A stretch of 64,000 nucleotides of DNA from Hyphomicrobiales bacterium (GTDB lineage: Bacteria; Pseudomonadota; Alphaproteobacteria; Rhizobiales; Rhizobiaceae): the NCBI GenBank assembly GCA_900469625.1, contig UBXV01000019.1, positions 62,001 through 126,000 of the forward strand, in the 5' to 3' direction. The notes under the pieces were generated by a model, which had not been told where the DNA came from, did no database searches, and was given only the letters and a program-made list of their open reading frames with translations. Positions 48,493-57,547 of this stretch are shown here, piece after piece. How positions within the stretch are numbered: the stretch's first letter is position 1; each line of letters opens with the position of its first letter. The position numbers and the translations under genes were made by a program.

Positions 48493-49077
48493 ATGTTTCG
48501 CGCCCTTTCCCAAACGACGGTCCGCTGGCGTCCGCTGGAAGGGGAAGGGCTCGAACATCTGACGCTCACGGCTACGGCCGACGGCGCGGTCATCCGCGCC
48601 GTCGGCGTTCTGATCGGTAACCGTGGCGGCGCACCCTATGGTGCGCGCTACCGGATCGATTGCGATGCCGGCTGGCAGGTTCGAAAACTGATGGTCGACA
48701 CGACCGATGGCCGCAGCCTGCACCTGCGCTCGGACCATCCCGGCCGATGGGCGACGGCCGCCGGCGCGGCACTGCCCGAATTCGACGGCTGCATCGATAT
48801 CGACCTTGCCGGCACGCCCTTCACCAACACGCTGCCGATCCGCAGGCTCACGCTTGATCGCCAGGCCGGCACCGTGAAGCTGAACATGCTCTACGTGCCG
48901 TTCGACACGTTCGAGCCCGTCGTCGACGGCCAGCACTATACCTGCCTCGAAGACTTCAGGCTCTACCGCTACGAGGCCGAGGACCGCAGCTTTGCGGCGG
49001 ACCTGCCCGTGGACGAGGACGGCCTCGTCATCGACTACCCCACCCTTTTCCAAAGACTATCACCGGAGACGATCTGA
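48493..49077 (+). CDS. Putative glycolipid-binding domain protein (PF06475)
   Basis: 194 residues, all-beta. Motifs typical of the family: [11 protein letters not shown]-like [54 protein letters not shown]. There is no signal peptide or membrane helix. The family name rests on structural similarity to a mycobacterial protein; its role is unknown. It starts 5 bp after gap, and its TGA overlaps the pgk ATG (TGATG), so it is embedded in the glycolytic transcript. Confidence 0.82.
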   Translation: MFRALSQTTVRWRPLEGEGLEHLTLTATADGAVIRAVGVLIGNRGGAPYGARYRIDCDAGWQVRKLMVDTTDGRSLHLRSDHPGRWATAAGAALPEFDGCIDIDLAGTPFTNTLPIRRLTLDRQAGTVKLNMLYVPFDTFEPVVDGQHYTCLEDFRLYRYEAEDRSFAADLPVDEDGLVIDYPTLFQRLSPETI

Positions 49078-50276
49078 TGACTTTCAAGACCCTCGACGAC
49101 CTGACCGAGATTGCCGGCAAGCGCGTGCTCGTGCGCGTCGACCTCAACGTGCCGGTCAAGGACGGCGTGGTCACCGACGCGACCCGCATCGAGCGCGTTG
49201 CGCCGACGATCCGCGAGCTGTCGGAAAAGGGCGCCAAGGTCATTCTGCTGGCGCATTTCGGCCGCCCGAAGGGTGAACCCGTCGCCGAGATGTCGCTGAA
49301 GACCATTGCACCTGCCGTCGAAGACATTCTCGATCAGCGCGTGCACTTCGCCGCCGACTGCATCGGCGACAAGGCCGCAAACGCGATTGCCGAAATGAAC
49401 GACGGCGACGTGCTGCTGCTTGAAAACACCCGCTTCCACAAGGGCGAGGAAAAGAACGAGCCCGAATTCGTCAAGGCGCTTGCCGCCAATGGCGACATCT
49501 ATGTCAACGACGCCTTCTCGGCTGCCCATCGCGCCCACGCCTCGACCGAAGGCCTCGCCCACCACCTTCCGGCCTATGCAGGCCGCACCATGCAGGCCGA
49601 GCTCGAGGCACTGGAAAAGGGTCTCGGCCAGCCGAAGCGCCCGGTCGTTGCCATCGTCGGCGGCGCCAAGGTCTCGACCAAGATCGATCTCTTGCAGAAC
49701 CTGGTGAAGAAGGTCGACGCGCTGGTCATCGGCGGCGGCATGGCCAACACCTTCATCGCCGCAAAGGGCGTCAATGTCGGTAAGTCGCTGTGCGAGCATG
49801 ATCTTGCCGATACCGCCAAGGCGATCATCGCGGCGGCCGCAGAGGCCGGTTGCGCCATCGTCCTGCCGGAAGACGGCGTGGTTGCCCGCGAATTCAAGGC
49901 TGGTGCCGACAACGAAGTGGTCGACATCAATGCCATCCCCGCCGATGCCATGATGCTCGACGTCGGTCCGAAGTCGATTGCCGCCGTCAACGACTGGATC
50001 TCGAAGGCCGAGACGCTGGTCTGGAACGGCCCGCTCGGCGCCTTCGAAATCGCCCCCTTCGACAAGGCGACGGTCGCCGTTGCCAAGCATGCGGCTGCCC
50101 GCACGCGCCAGGGCTCGCTGGTGTCGGTCGCCGGTGGCGGCGATACGGTTGCCGCCCTCAATCATGCCGAAGTCACCGACGATTTCAGCTATGTCTCGAC
50201 GGCCGGCGGTGCCTTCCTCGAGTGGATGGAAGGCAAGCCCCTGCCGGGCGTCGACATCCTGCGCCAGCAGAACTAA
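49077..50276 (+). CDS. pgk: Phosphoglycerate kinase
   Basis: Makes ATP from 1,3-bisphosphoglycerate in glycolysis, or the reverse in gluconeogenesis. 399 residues: [11 protein letters not shown] at 18-28, the substrate segment [24 protein letters not shown], and the nucleotide loop [11 protein letters not shown] near the C-terminus. Translationally coupled to the gene upstream. Confidence 0.98.
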   Translation: MTFKTLDDLTEIAGKRVLVRVDLNVPVKDGVVTDATRIERVAPTIRELSEKGAKVILLAHFGRPKGEPVAEMSLKTIAPAVEDILDQRVHFAADCIGDKAANAIAEMNDGDVLLLENTRFHKGEEKNEPEFVKALAANGDIYVNDAFSAAHRAHASTEGLAHHLPAYAGRTMQAELEALEKGLGQPKRPVVAIVGGAKVSTKIDLLQNLVKKVDALVIGGGMANTFIAAKGVNVGKSLCEHDLADTAKAIIAAAAEAGCAIVLPEDGVVAREFKAGADNEVVDINAIPADAMMLDVGPKSIAAVNDWISKAETLVWNGPLGAFEIAPFDKATVAVAKHAAARTRQGSLVSVAGGGDTVAALNHAEVTDDFSYVSTAGGAFLEWMEGKPLPGVDILRQQN

Positions 50277-50284
50277 GCCAAACC

Positions 50285-50317
50285 TTTCAGGCGCGCGGAC
50301 CTTCCGCGCGCCTGAAA
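50285..50317 (+). terminator. Terminator hairpin after pgk
   Basis: A 14-bp stem TTTCAGGCGCGCGG/CCGCGCGCCTGAAA with a 5-nt loop, 8 bp past pgk. No T-run follows on this strand (A-rich instead), so termination might be Rho-assisted. Confidence 0.65.
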
Positions 50318-50519
50318 CACAGAAAAAACAAAAACAATTCAACCGATTAAAATAATTTAAATCGTTTCAGTCGCTTTTCCTGCCTTTTTCCCGGACAATT
50401 TCTCGCAGTTACTCGCGCCCTCGCTTGGGGCGTGGCGGCCGCGTATGCGCCGTCGGTCCCGAAACTGTTTCAGTGGTCGCCCGATCCGTTGACGATCGGC
50501 GCCGTCTAGGGAGAAAAAC

Positions 50520-51545
50520 ATGAGCGAAAGACTGGAAGACATTGCCGTTGCCATGGTCGCCAACGGTCGCGGCCTGCTTGCCGCCGACGAGTCCACGGCA
50601 ACGATCAAGAAGCGCTTCGACGGCATCGGCCTTGAATCGACCGAGACCTCGCGGCGCGACTATCGTGAGATGCTGGTGCGCGCCGATGAGGCGATGCGCA
50701 AGTACATCTCCGGCGTCATTCTCTACGAGGAAACCCTGTTCCAGAAGGCGGCCGACGGTACGCCGCTGGTCGACGTCATCCGCGCCAGCGGCTCCATACC
50801 CGGCATCAAGGTCGATGCCGGCGCCAAGCCGATGACCAATTTTCCGGCAGAGACGATCACCGAGGGTCTCGATGGGCTCGCACAGCGCCTGACGAGATAC
50901 CACGAAGCCGGCGCCCGCTTTGCCAAATGGCGCGGCGTGATCGCCATTTCCGACACCTTGCCGAGCGCCGGCGCCATCAGGGCCAACGCCCATGCGCTGG
51001 CGCGCTATGCCGCTCTTTGCCAGGAGGCAGGCATCGTTCCGATCGTCGAGCCCGAGGTGCTGATGGACGGCGCACCCGGCGACCATTCGATCGACCGCTC
51101 CGAGGCCGTCACCGAGTGGACGCTGCGTCTCACCTTCGAGGCGCTCGCCGAGATGCGGGTGAAGCTCGAAGGCATGATCCTGAAGCCGAGCATGGTGATC
51201 GACGGAAAGAAGGCGCGCAAGGCCTCGGTCGCCGAAGTGGCCGAACGCACGGTCCGGGTGCTGCGACGCACGGTGCCATCGGCCGTGCCCGGTATCGCGT
51301 TCCTCTCCGGCGGTCAGACGACCGAGGAGGCAACCGCGCATCTCTCGGCGATGAACGCGGCTCACGACCTGCCCTGGAAGCTCACCTTCTCCTATGGTCG
51401 CGCCCTGCAGCAGGAGGCGCTGTCGGCCTGGAACGGCAAGGCGGAGAACGTCGCCGCCGGCCAACGCGCCTTCTCGCACCGCGCCGAAATGTGCAGCCTG
51501 GCTGCAAAGGGCAGCTGGAAGAAGGATCTGGAGAAGGCTGCCTGA
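50520..51545 (+). CDS. fbaB: Class I fructose-bisphosphate aldolase
   Basis: Schiff-base aldolase that splits fructose-1,6-bisphosphate. 341 residues. It resembles eukaryotic-type class I aldolases: GRGLLAADESTATIKKRF at 17-34, YEETLFQKAADGTPLVD, PIVEPEVLMDG, the lysine in GMILKPSMV, and SGGQTTEEATAHLSAMN. There are no class II metal motifs. Its own upstream region (243 bp) and terminator imply separate transcription from pgk. Confidence 0.95.
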   Translation: MSERLEDIAVAMVANGRGLLAADESTATIKKRFDGIGLESTETSRRDYREMLVRADEAMRKYISGVILYEETLFQKAADGTPLVDVIRASGSIPGIKVDAGAKPMTNFPAETITEGLDGLAQRLTRYHEAGARFAKWRGVIAISDTLPSAGAIRANAHALARYAALCQEAGIVPIVEPEVLMDGAPGDHSIDRSEAVTEWTLRLTFEALAEMRVKLEGMILKPSMVIDGKKARKASVAEVAERTVRVLRRTVPSAVPGIAFLSGGQTTEEATAHLSAMNAAHDLPWKLTFSYGRALQQEALSAWNGKAENVAAGQRAFSHRAEMCSLAAKGSWKKDLEKAA

Positions 51546-51571
51546 GCGCGGCTGCAACCGGTTCAGCTAGA

Positions 51572-51602
51572 CAAGAAGGGGCCGTTTGTCGGCCCCTTCT
51601 TG
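51572..51602 (+). terminator. Rho-independent terminator after fbaB
   Basis: A 13-bp stem CAAGAAGGGGCCG/CGGCCCCTTCTTG with a 5-nt loop, 26 bp past the stop. Confidence 0.8.
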
Positions 51603-51754
51603 CTGTTCCGCCCGTGTCCAATCGACCGCTCTTCACTGAACTTGTCACCAAGACAAGTTGCCGTCTTTGCCGGCTCCGACACCTGTCTTAAGCCTTTCGC
51701 TCCAGGCCATCCGGCAGAAGGGATCGCTGCCGAAACCAGCGGGAGCGATCGCCC

Positions 51755-52690
51755 ATGACGTCCATTTCACCCGTGCACTCCGTCGACTACGTCACCATCG
51801 ACGTCTTCACCGATGACCGTTTCGCCGGCAACCAGCTCGCCGTCATTCCCGACGCACGCGGCCTGAGCGATCGGCAGATGCAGGCGATCGCGACAGAGTT
51901 CGGCTACTCCGAGGTCACCTTCGTGCTGCCGCCCGAGGACGCCGCCAACACCGCGCGGGTGCGCATCTTCACACCGACGATGGAGATCCCGTTCGCGGGA
52001 CACCCGAATGTCGGCACCGCCTTCGTGCTTGGCCGGCAAAGCGAGATCTTCGGCCGCGCGCCCGGCGATCACCTGCGGTTCGAGGAACGTGCCGGCCTCG
52101 TCGATGTCGCCCTGACGCGGGCCGATGGTGCCGTGACGGGCGCACGCATCGTCGTGCCCCGCCCCTTGAGCATTGGCCCTGACATCGATGTCGAGACGAT
52201 CGCGGCCTGCGCCATGACCCCAACCGAGGCGATCGTCACCGGTAATCACAAGCCCGTGCGCGTGTCCGTCGGGCTGCCCTTTGCCGTTGCCGAACTGAGG
52301 GATGTTGCCGCTCTATCGGCGGCCCGTCCCAACGTCACCGCCTTCGAAGCGGCCAATCAGCGCTACAAGCCGGACGAAGACAGCTTCAGCCTGTTCCTCT
52401 ATGCACGCTCGGGCGAAAACCCGTGGCGCTTGCGTGCCCGGATGTTTGCCCCCCTCGACAATGTCATCGAGGATCCGGCAACCGGCAGCGCCTCGGGCGC
52501 CCTTGGCGCCTATCTCGTTTCGCTTCTGCCCGAGGATACCGTCGACGTCGATCTGACCATCGAGCAGGGCGTCGAGATGGGCCGCCGCAGCATCATCGAG
52601 GTCAGCGTCAGCAAGAACAGTGGCGCTGTCGCCAGAACCAGCATCGCCGGCACCTGCGTTACCGCGATGAAGGGGTCCATCGAACTCTGA
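51755..52690 (+). CDS. PhzF-family isomerase-like protein
   Basis: 311 residues of the diaminopimelate-epimerase fold. The start [21 protein letters not shown] and the catalytic-type glutamate Glu53 in FGYSEVTFV, with [13 protein letters not shown] and [16 protein letters not shown], are diagnostic. The biological substrate is unknown; no phenazine genes are nearby. Monocistronic between two promoters. Confidence 0.93.
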   Translation: MTSISPVHSVDYVTIDVFTDDRFAGNQLAVIPDARGLSDRQMQAIATEFGYSEVTFVLPPEDAANTARVRIFTPTMEIPFAGHPNVGTAFVLGRQSEIFGRAPGDHLRFEERAGLVDVALTRADGAVTGARIVVPRPLSIGPDIDVETIAACAMTPTEAIVTGNHKPVRVSVGLPFAVAELRDVAALSAARPNVTAFEAANQRYKPDEDSFSLFLYARSGENPWRLRARMFAPLDNVIEDPATGSASGALGAYLVSLLPEDTVDVDLTIEQGVEMGRRSIIEVSVSKNSGAVARTSIAGTCVTAMKGSIEL

Positions 52691-52746
52691 AGCGCGACTG
52701 CGCCTACCCTTGCGAGCACCAACCCGCTGGGTGCCGCAGAAACATG

Positions 52747-52776
52747 TTGACTCATAATTAGGTGCCTTATTATAAG
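52747..52776 (+). promoter_or_regulatory. MarR-gene promoter with operator-like dyad
   Basis: TTGACT (52747-52752) and TATAAG (52771-52776) are 18 bp apart. The spacer holds an imperfect 20-bp palindrome, ATAATTAGGTGCCTTATTAT (52754-52773), that a MarR dimer could cover. The expected transcript start falls on or 1 nt before the ATG at 52784, so the mRNA may be leaderless. Confidence 0.6.
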
Positions 52777-52783
52777 TCGCCTT

Positions 52784-53317
52784 ATGACGATGCTCGAACA
52801 AAAACACCTTGCCCTGATCGATGAAGCCATGCGGCGCGGCGACCCTTCGACCGGAAACCTGCGCCTCTGCTTCGAGGTCCTGTCACTTGCCGCCGCCATC
52901 GATCGCGACTGCGCCGCACGGCTTTCGCCGCACAACCTGTCCGAAGGAAAGTTCGTGCTGCTGTTCCTGCTGCATCGGCTGCCGGATGGCCTGTCGCCGT
53001 ATGAACTCGCCGACCGTGCCGGCGTTACCCGGGCCACCGTTACCGGCCTGCTGGATGGGCTGGAGCGCGACGGCTTTCTCGCCCGCAGGCAGAGCAAGGA
53101 GGACCGCCGCAAGGTGCAGGTGGAGCTGTCGCCGAAGGGAAAGGATGTGGCGCGCGCGCTGTTCGAGACGCACACGCGCTGGATCGCATCGCTATTTTCC
53201 GGCTTGGACGAGAATGACCAGGAGACCCTGAGCGCCCTGCTTCATCGTGCCTGGCGCAACACCGACGCCGGCCGAAAGGCTGCGCTGGAGACGGCCGATG
53301 GCGAGGCAACTCAATGA
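52784..53317 (+). CDS. MarR-family transcriptional regulator
   Basis: 177 residues. A winged HTH lies at about 68-125: LSPYELADRAGVTRATVTGLLDGLERDGFLARRQSKEDRRKVQVELSPKG is the classical recognition helix plus wing, given here by its start LSPYELADRAG and its end VELSPKG. The N-terminal extension of about 30 residues may help dimerise or bind a ligand. Its stop overlaps the next start by 4 bp. It probably represses its own promoter. Confidence 0.9.
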   Translation: MTMLEQKHLALIDEAMRRGDPSTGNLRLCFEVLSLAAAIDRDCAARLSPHNLSEGKFVLLFLLHRLPDGLSPYELADRAGVTRATVTGLLDGLERDGFLARRQSKEDRRKVQVELSPKGKDVARALFETHTRWIASLFSGLDENDQETLSALLHRAWRNTDAGRKAALETADGEATQ

Positions 53318-54081
53318 GCGCTGTCTCGCGGCGCGTCGTCGATATCGACCCGCAGCATCTGCAGCAACTGAACGCCGGAACCACGGAAGCCGCAACGTTG
53401 ACGGAATGCCTTGCCGTCGATTTCGAGGCGTTGATGCGGGCGGCCGTGCCGGAGGTCGGTGACGATGCCCTCGCGGCCATCGGCGCCCTCGCCGGCAGCG
53501 GCATCTCCAGGCGTATGGCGCTATCAGCCGGATTGATCCGCGAGCGGCTCGGCGACGGCGCCGTCGCGACCTTGCAGCAGCATCGCTCGGACACCGTTCG
53601 AAGCTGGGCTTGCTTCATGATCGGCGCTCATCCGACACTTGCGCTGGAAGACCGCCTCGCCGCAATCCGCCCCTTGGCAGACGATCCGCATTTCGGCGTT
53701 CGCGAATGGGCGTGGATCGCGGTGCGCCCGCAGCTTGCGCAGGACATGGCCAAGGCGATTGCGCTTCTTGCCGACTGGACGTCGTCGCCCTCCGACCGGC
53801 TGCGCCGGTTCGCCAGCGAGGCAACGCGTCCGCGCGGTGTCTGGTGCAGCCATATCGTCGCACTCAAACGCGACCCGCAAATGGCGCTTGCCATCCTTGC
53901 CCCCCTGAAGGCGGACCCGTCTCGCTACGTCCAGGATTCCGTCGGGAACTGGCTGAACGACGCCGCAAAGGATCGGCCGGACTGGGTGCGCCATCTCTGC
54001 GCCTCCTGGCAAAGCGGCCACGAAAGCGCGGCAACCGCGCGGATCTGCAAGCGCGCCCTTCGATCCCTGGATCGCCACTGA
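53314..54081 (+). CDS. HEAT-repeat protein resembling DNA alkylation repair enzymes
   Basis: 255 residues, all helical. HEAT-like units: LRRFASEATRPRGVW, LAILAPLKADPSRYVQDSVGNWLNDAAKD and HFGVREWAWIAVRP. This pattern is that of the COG4335 (AlkC/AlkD-like) glycosylases that remove alkylated bases. I cannot assign the catalytic aspartate from sequence alone. It overlaps the MarR gene by 4 bp, so the regulator and the repair-like protein form one unit. 10 bp separate it from the next gene. Confidence 0.78.
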   Translation: MSAVSRRVVDIDPQHLQQLNAGTTEAATLTECLAVDFEALMRAAVPEVGDDALAAIGALAGSGISRRMALSAGLIRERLGDGAVATLQQHRSDTVRSWACFMIGAHPTLALEDRLAAIRPLADDPHFGVREWAWIAVRPQLAQDMAKAIALLADWTSSPSDRLRRFASEATRPRGVWCSHIVALKRDPQMALAILAPLKADPSRYVQDSVGNWLNDAAKDRPDWVRHLCASWQSGHESAATARICKRALRSLDRH

Positions 54082-54091
54082 AAGAAAAGAC

Positions 54092-54436
54092 ATGACCCAT
54101 TACCTGAGCGAACTCTACACCCCGAAAGAGGCCTGGCTTGCGCTTGACGCCGCCGCGCGCAACCGGTTTTTCGAGGCCGTCGGCAGCGGCCTGGCCGGGC
54201 TCTCTGCCCTCGGGGTGGAACCGATCGCCTTCGGCGCGGTTGATCCGAGCAAACGTCACGCCGCGCCGCATCGCTACTTCGCCCTCTGGCGCTTTCCGGA
54301 CGAAGGCGCCTTGGACGCTCTTCTTGCGGGCATCGCCGCATCCGGCTGGCACGACTATTTCGAGACGGTCAACGCCGCTGGAAAAGCGGTCGACCTGGCC
54401 GGACATCTTGACCAGTTGGCTGCCACCGGCAGCTGA
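54092..54436 (+). CDS. Small soluble protein of unknown function
   Basis: 114 residues, probably an alpha/beta dimeric-barrel type: LSALGVEPIAFGAVDPS, APHRYFALWRFPDEGALDALLAGIAASGWHDYFETVNAAG. The phrase YFALWRF... GWHDYF recurs in DUF6616-like proteins, a memory-based comparison. It has no cysteine, signal peptide or membrane helix. Third gene of the MarR-HEAT unit. Confidence 0.68.
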   Translation: MTHYLSELYTPKEAWLALDAAARNRFFEAVGSGLAGLSALGVEPIAFGAVDPSKRHAAPHRYFALWRFPDEGALDALLAGIAASGWHDYFETVNAAGKAVDLAGHLDQLAATGS

Positions 54437-54501
54437 CGTAGCCTTCGGCAACGGCTAGAGTGGATGGATCGAGCACCCTCCAGGCAAGGCCGGTGGTAGC
54501 C

Positions 54502-55260
54502 ATGACGCAAGTGACGCGACATCTCATCGCCCGAAGCGATGGCGCCGGAGTGGAGCTTTTTCAAGCCCGCTCTCCGGCCGCGGCGCCCGCCGGAGCAATC
54601 CTGTTTGTCCATGGCAATCAAGCGGGACAGCGCCTTGGAGCGGTGGAAAACGTCGATAACGGCACGCTGCTGCGCTTCTCAGCCGGCTTGAACATCACGG
54701 CAGCTGCGGTCTCGCAGCCTGGCTTCGGAGCATCCGAGGGCCCGCCCGATTTCTGCGGTCCGGGTACCCAGCAGGCGATCCTGGCCGCCCTGTCATTCTT
54801 GCGAAAACAACCCTATGTCGATCCTGGCCGGATCGTGCTTTGTGGCAACAGTCGTGGCGCTGTCGCATCGGCAATGGTCGCCACCCAGGTTGCCGATCTG
54901 CGCGCCGTTGTGCTGATGAGCGGCGTCTACGATCTCGAGGCGGCTTTTGAAGGCAGTCCGCAAGGCCTGCAACTGGCGATCGAGAAGGAGGCGGGCCTGT
55001 CGCGCGACGCTTTTCTTGCTCGCTCGGCTCTCCATCATGCCCATAAGATCCGATGTGAGGCGATGTTGCTGCATGGACGGCGTGACGATCGCGCGCCTGT
55101 TGCCCAGGCCGAATTGTTCGCACAGGCGCTCTCAGACGCCGGGCTCCCGGCAACGCTCAGCCTCTTCGACTGCGGCCATCAGATTCCGAGGGACTATGTG
55201 CGCGCGGCCCTTCACCCGTTCCTCAGGGGCATATTCGCTCCGGCTGTCACGCTTCATTAG
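54502..55260 (+). CDS. Alpha/beta hydrolase
   Basis: 252 residues, cytosolic. The oxyanion segment is FVHGNQAG and the nucleophile is the serine of GNSRGAVAS (a GxSxG elbow). The acid is likely in LHGRRDDRAPV, and the base histidine in FDCGHQIP. This is the prolyl oligopeptidase/dienelactone-hydrolase shape; the substrate is unknown. ATG at 54502 with GGTGG upstream. It may be a fourth member of the MarR unit (65 bp gap). Confidence 0.82.
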   Translation: MTQVTRHLIARSDGAGVELFQARSPAAAPAGAILFVHGNQAGQRLGAVENVDNGTLLRFSAGLNITAAAVSQPGFGASEGPPDFCGPGTQQAILAALSFLRKQPYVDPGRIVLCGNSRGAVASAMVATQVADLRAVVLMSGVYDLEAAFEGSPQGLQLAIEKEAGLSRDAFLARSALHHAHKIRCEAMLLHGRRDDRAPVAQAELFAQALSDAGLPATLSLFDCGHQIPRDYVRAALHPFLRGIFAPAVTLH

Positions 55261-55342
55261 GCAACGATAGCGTCCTTCCGTCAGGACATGCGGAAAGGCA
55301 GAGGCATGGCGAGTTTCTGTGTGCCTCTAAACCGGAAACGCC

Positions 55343-55888
55343 CTAGGAGGCATCCGGCACCAGAGCGACGATATCGCTGAAGATGTCGCGCCACTCCGTG
55401 TCGTCCATGTCGACGAAGCCGAAACTGCGCAACAGGAACGCGCCTTCGGTGGCCAGAAAGGCGATGCGCGCGCGGCGCCCCTCCTCCGTCGATAGATCGA
55501 GGCTGTCGAGCCGCCCTCGATACCAGATCCGGTTCTTCTCCATATGCTCTTCACGCTGCAGAAGGGCGGCCATCATCCCCGACGTTCGCGCGTTTTCCGC
55601 CGTGTTCAGGTGCTCGGTCACCTCGGCATGGGCGCGCATGGCGGTCGCCGCGTCGGAGGCATCCCCCACCTTCGCCGCCACCGCATTGTCGAAATGATTG
55701 AACCACCGCTCCATCATCGCGTCGATCAGGCCATCCTTGTTGCCGAAGCAATATTGAACGCCGCCCTTGGTAATGCCCGCCGCCTTGGCGACCGCGTCTA
55801 TCGTCAGGCCGGCTGCACCCACGGCGCTGACCACCGCCTCCGCAGCGTCCAGCACCTTGTCGCGATCGATCGTCCGGCGTCGCCCCAT
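55343..55888 (-). CDS. TetR-family transcriptional repressor
   Basis: 181 residues. The N-terminal HTH ITIDAVAKAAGITKGGVQYCFGNKDGLI-type sequence begins near residue 28 (LTIDAVAKAAGITKGGVQYCF), with a helical ligand-binding C-terminus. It is divergent from the MFS exporter gene; a 10-bp palindrome lies 23-32 bp upstream of its start. It probably represses both genes until an exported compound binds. Confidence 0.9.
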   Translation of the reverse strand: MGRRRTIDRDKVLDAAEAVVSAVGAAGLTIDAVAKAAGITKGGVQYCFGNKDGLIDAMMERWFNHFDNAVAAKVGDASDAATAMRAHAEVTEHLNTAENARTSGMMAALLQREEHMEKNRIWYRGRLDSLDLSTEEGRRARIAFLATEGAFLLRSFGFVDMDDTEWRDIFSDIVALVPDAS

Positions 55889-55910
55889 GTCAGATTCCCT
55901 CTTTCAATTC

Positions 55911-55920
55911 CATACGTATG
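55911..55920. promoter_or_regulatory. Probable TetR operator
   Basis: A perfect palindrome CATACGTATG in the 105-bp gap between the divergent TetR and MFS genes, at the edge of an AT-rich -10-like tract (TATATAAT). Binding is inferred. Confidence 0.5.
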
Positions 55921-55993
55921 TATTTATATAATCGCCCTGATGTCAACAAGGCCATAGGTCCCGCCGCGGGCGGGACGGCCACAGAGGTGTACC

Positions 55994-57502
55994 ATGTCCC
56001 CGCATAATCGCTGGCTCATTCTGGCCATCGTGTCGAGCGCGCTGTTCCTGATCGTCGTCGATATGACCGTGCTCTACACGGCCCTGCCGCGGCTGACGCA
56101 CGATCTCGGCGCTTCGGCGTCGGAAAAACTCTGGATCGTCAACGCCTACGCGCTTGTCGTTGCAGGCCTCCTGCCCGGGCTCGGCACGCTCGGCGACAGG
56201 CTCGGCCACAAACGGCCCTTCATCGCAGGCCTCGCCGTGTTCGGCCTTGCCTCGCTGATCGCCGCTTATGCGCCCAGCCCGTCGGTCCTGATTGCCGGCC
56301 GCGTGCTTCTGGCCGTCGGCGCCGCGCTGATGATGCCGGCGACACTGTCGATCATCCGGTTGACCTTCACCGACGAACGCGAGCGGGCACTGGCAATCGG
56401 CGTCTGGGCGGCCATCGCGTCGGGCGGCGCGGCCATCGGTCCGGTGCTCGGCGGCTTCCTGCTCGAGTACTTCTGGTGGGGCTCTGTCTTTCTCATCAAC
56501 GTGCCGATCGTCGCAGTCGCCTTGCTGCTCGGCGTTGTCGTGCTGCCCGACAGCAAGGGCAACAAGGACCATCCCTGGGACCCGCTCGGCTCACTTCAGA
56601 TCATGGTCGGCCTGATCGGCCTTGCCTATGCCATCAAGGAGATGAGCAAGCGCGAACCTTCGGCAGAGGCAGCTGTCGCCGCCGCTGCGATCGGCGCTGC
56701 TGCCCTCGTCCTGTTCGTGCGCAGGCAAAGACGCAGCCCCCACCCGATGATCGACTTCGGCCTGTTCCGCAACGCGGCCTTTTCCTCGGGCGTCGCTGCA
56801 GCCCTCGTGGCGTCGGCGGCTCTCGTCGGCGTCGAGCTCGTGCTCACGCAGCGACTGCAGCTTGTCTCAGGCTATTCGCCGCTTGAGGCCGGCATTTTCA
56901 TCCTGCCGATCCCGCTTGCCGCCTTCATCGCCGGGCCGCTCACCGGCATGATGCTGCCACGCCTCGGCCCCGAAATCGTGCTGCGCACAGGCCTGATCAC
57001 CGCGGCAGCCGGACTTGGCGCCTTTCTAGCCGTGCACGAAGCCGGCATGCTCGGCCAGATCGTCAGTCTTGTCGTGCTTGGCCTTGGCATCGGCGCATCG
57101 ATGACAGCCGCCTCCAGCGCCATCATGTCCAACGCTCCGCCGGAGCGCGCCGGCATGGCGGCCTCGGTCGAGGAAGTGTCCTTCGAGCTCGGCGGCGCCA
57201 TCGGTATCGCGGTTCTAGGCAGCGTCATGTCCGTGGTCTACACCGCTTTCATCGTGCTACCGGAAGGCGCTGGCGTATCGCCGATTGCCCGCGACAGCCT
57301 CGACGAGGCCTTGCTGCTGGCTGAAAAGCTGTCGCCCGAGACGGCCGAGAGCCTGGTGGCGCTCGCAAGGGCAGCCTTCGAAAAGGCATTTGTCGCCGTC
57401 GTGCTTTCGGCAACCGGCCTGCTGCTTGCAACCGGCGCCGGCATCTGGTGGTGCACGCGCGGTAAGGTGGGGCGACCGGTTCAAACCCACCGCGGCCATT
57501 GA
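55994..57502 (+). CDS. MFS multidrug exporter (14-helix DHA2/EmrB-SmvA type)
   Basis: 502 residues with about fourteen membrane helices. Motif A occurs as GLGTLGDRLGHKRPF, motif D/C region as LAVGAALMMPATLSIIR and ASGGAAIGPVLGGFLLEYFWWGSVFLINVP. Extrusion of quaternary-ammonium or dye-like compounds is typical for SmvA/QacA relatives. Controlled by the divergent TetR gene. Confidence 0.93.
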   Translation: MSPHNRWLILAIVSSALFLIVVDMTVLYTALPRLTHDLGASASEKLWIVNAYALVVAGLLPGLGTLGDRLGHKRPFIAGLAVFGLASLIAAYAPSPSVLIAGRVLLAVGAALMMPATLSIIRLTFTDERERALAIGVWAAIASGGAAIGPVLGGFLLEYFWWGSVFLINVPIVAVALLLGVVVLPDSKGNKDHPWDPLGSLQIMVGLIGLAYAIKEMSKREPSAEAAVAAAAIGAAALVLFVRRQRRSPHPMIDFGLFRNAAFSSGVAAALVASAALVGVELVLTQRLQLVSGYSPLEAGIFILPIPLAAFIAGPLTGMMLPRLGPEIVLRTGLITAAAGLGAFLAVHEAGMLGQIVSLVVLGLGIGASMTAASSAIMSNAPPERAGMAASVEEVSFELGGAIGIAVLGSVMSVVYTAFIVLPEGAGVSPIARDSLDEALLLAEKLSPETAESLVALARAAFEKAFVAVVLSATGLLLATGAGIWWCTRGKVGRPVQTHRGH

Positions 57503-57511
57503 TCCCCATGG

Positions 57512-57537
57512 TCCGCGCGCCGATGCTGGCGCGCGGA
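57512..57537. terminator. Hairpin between MFS and cyclase genes
   Basis: A 10-bp stem TCCGCGCGCC/GGCGCGCGGA lies between two convergent stops, 10 bp from each. It lacks a T-run; a bidirectional Rho-assisted terminator is possible. Confidence 0.45.
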
Positions 57538-57547
57538 GCAGCCGCGA

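Noticed and set aside
50347-50360. TTAA-N6-TTAA upstream of fbaB
   Set aside because: Spacing is 6, not 7, and it lies in an AT-rich tract where TTAA is expected by chance.
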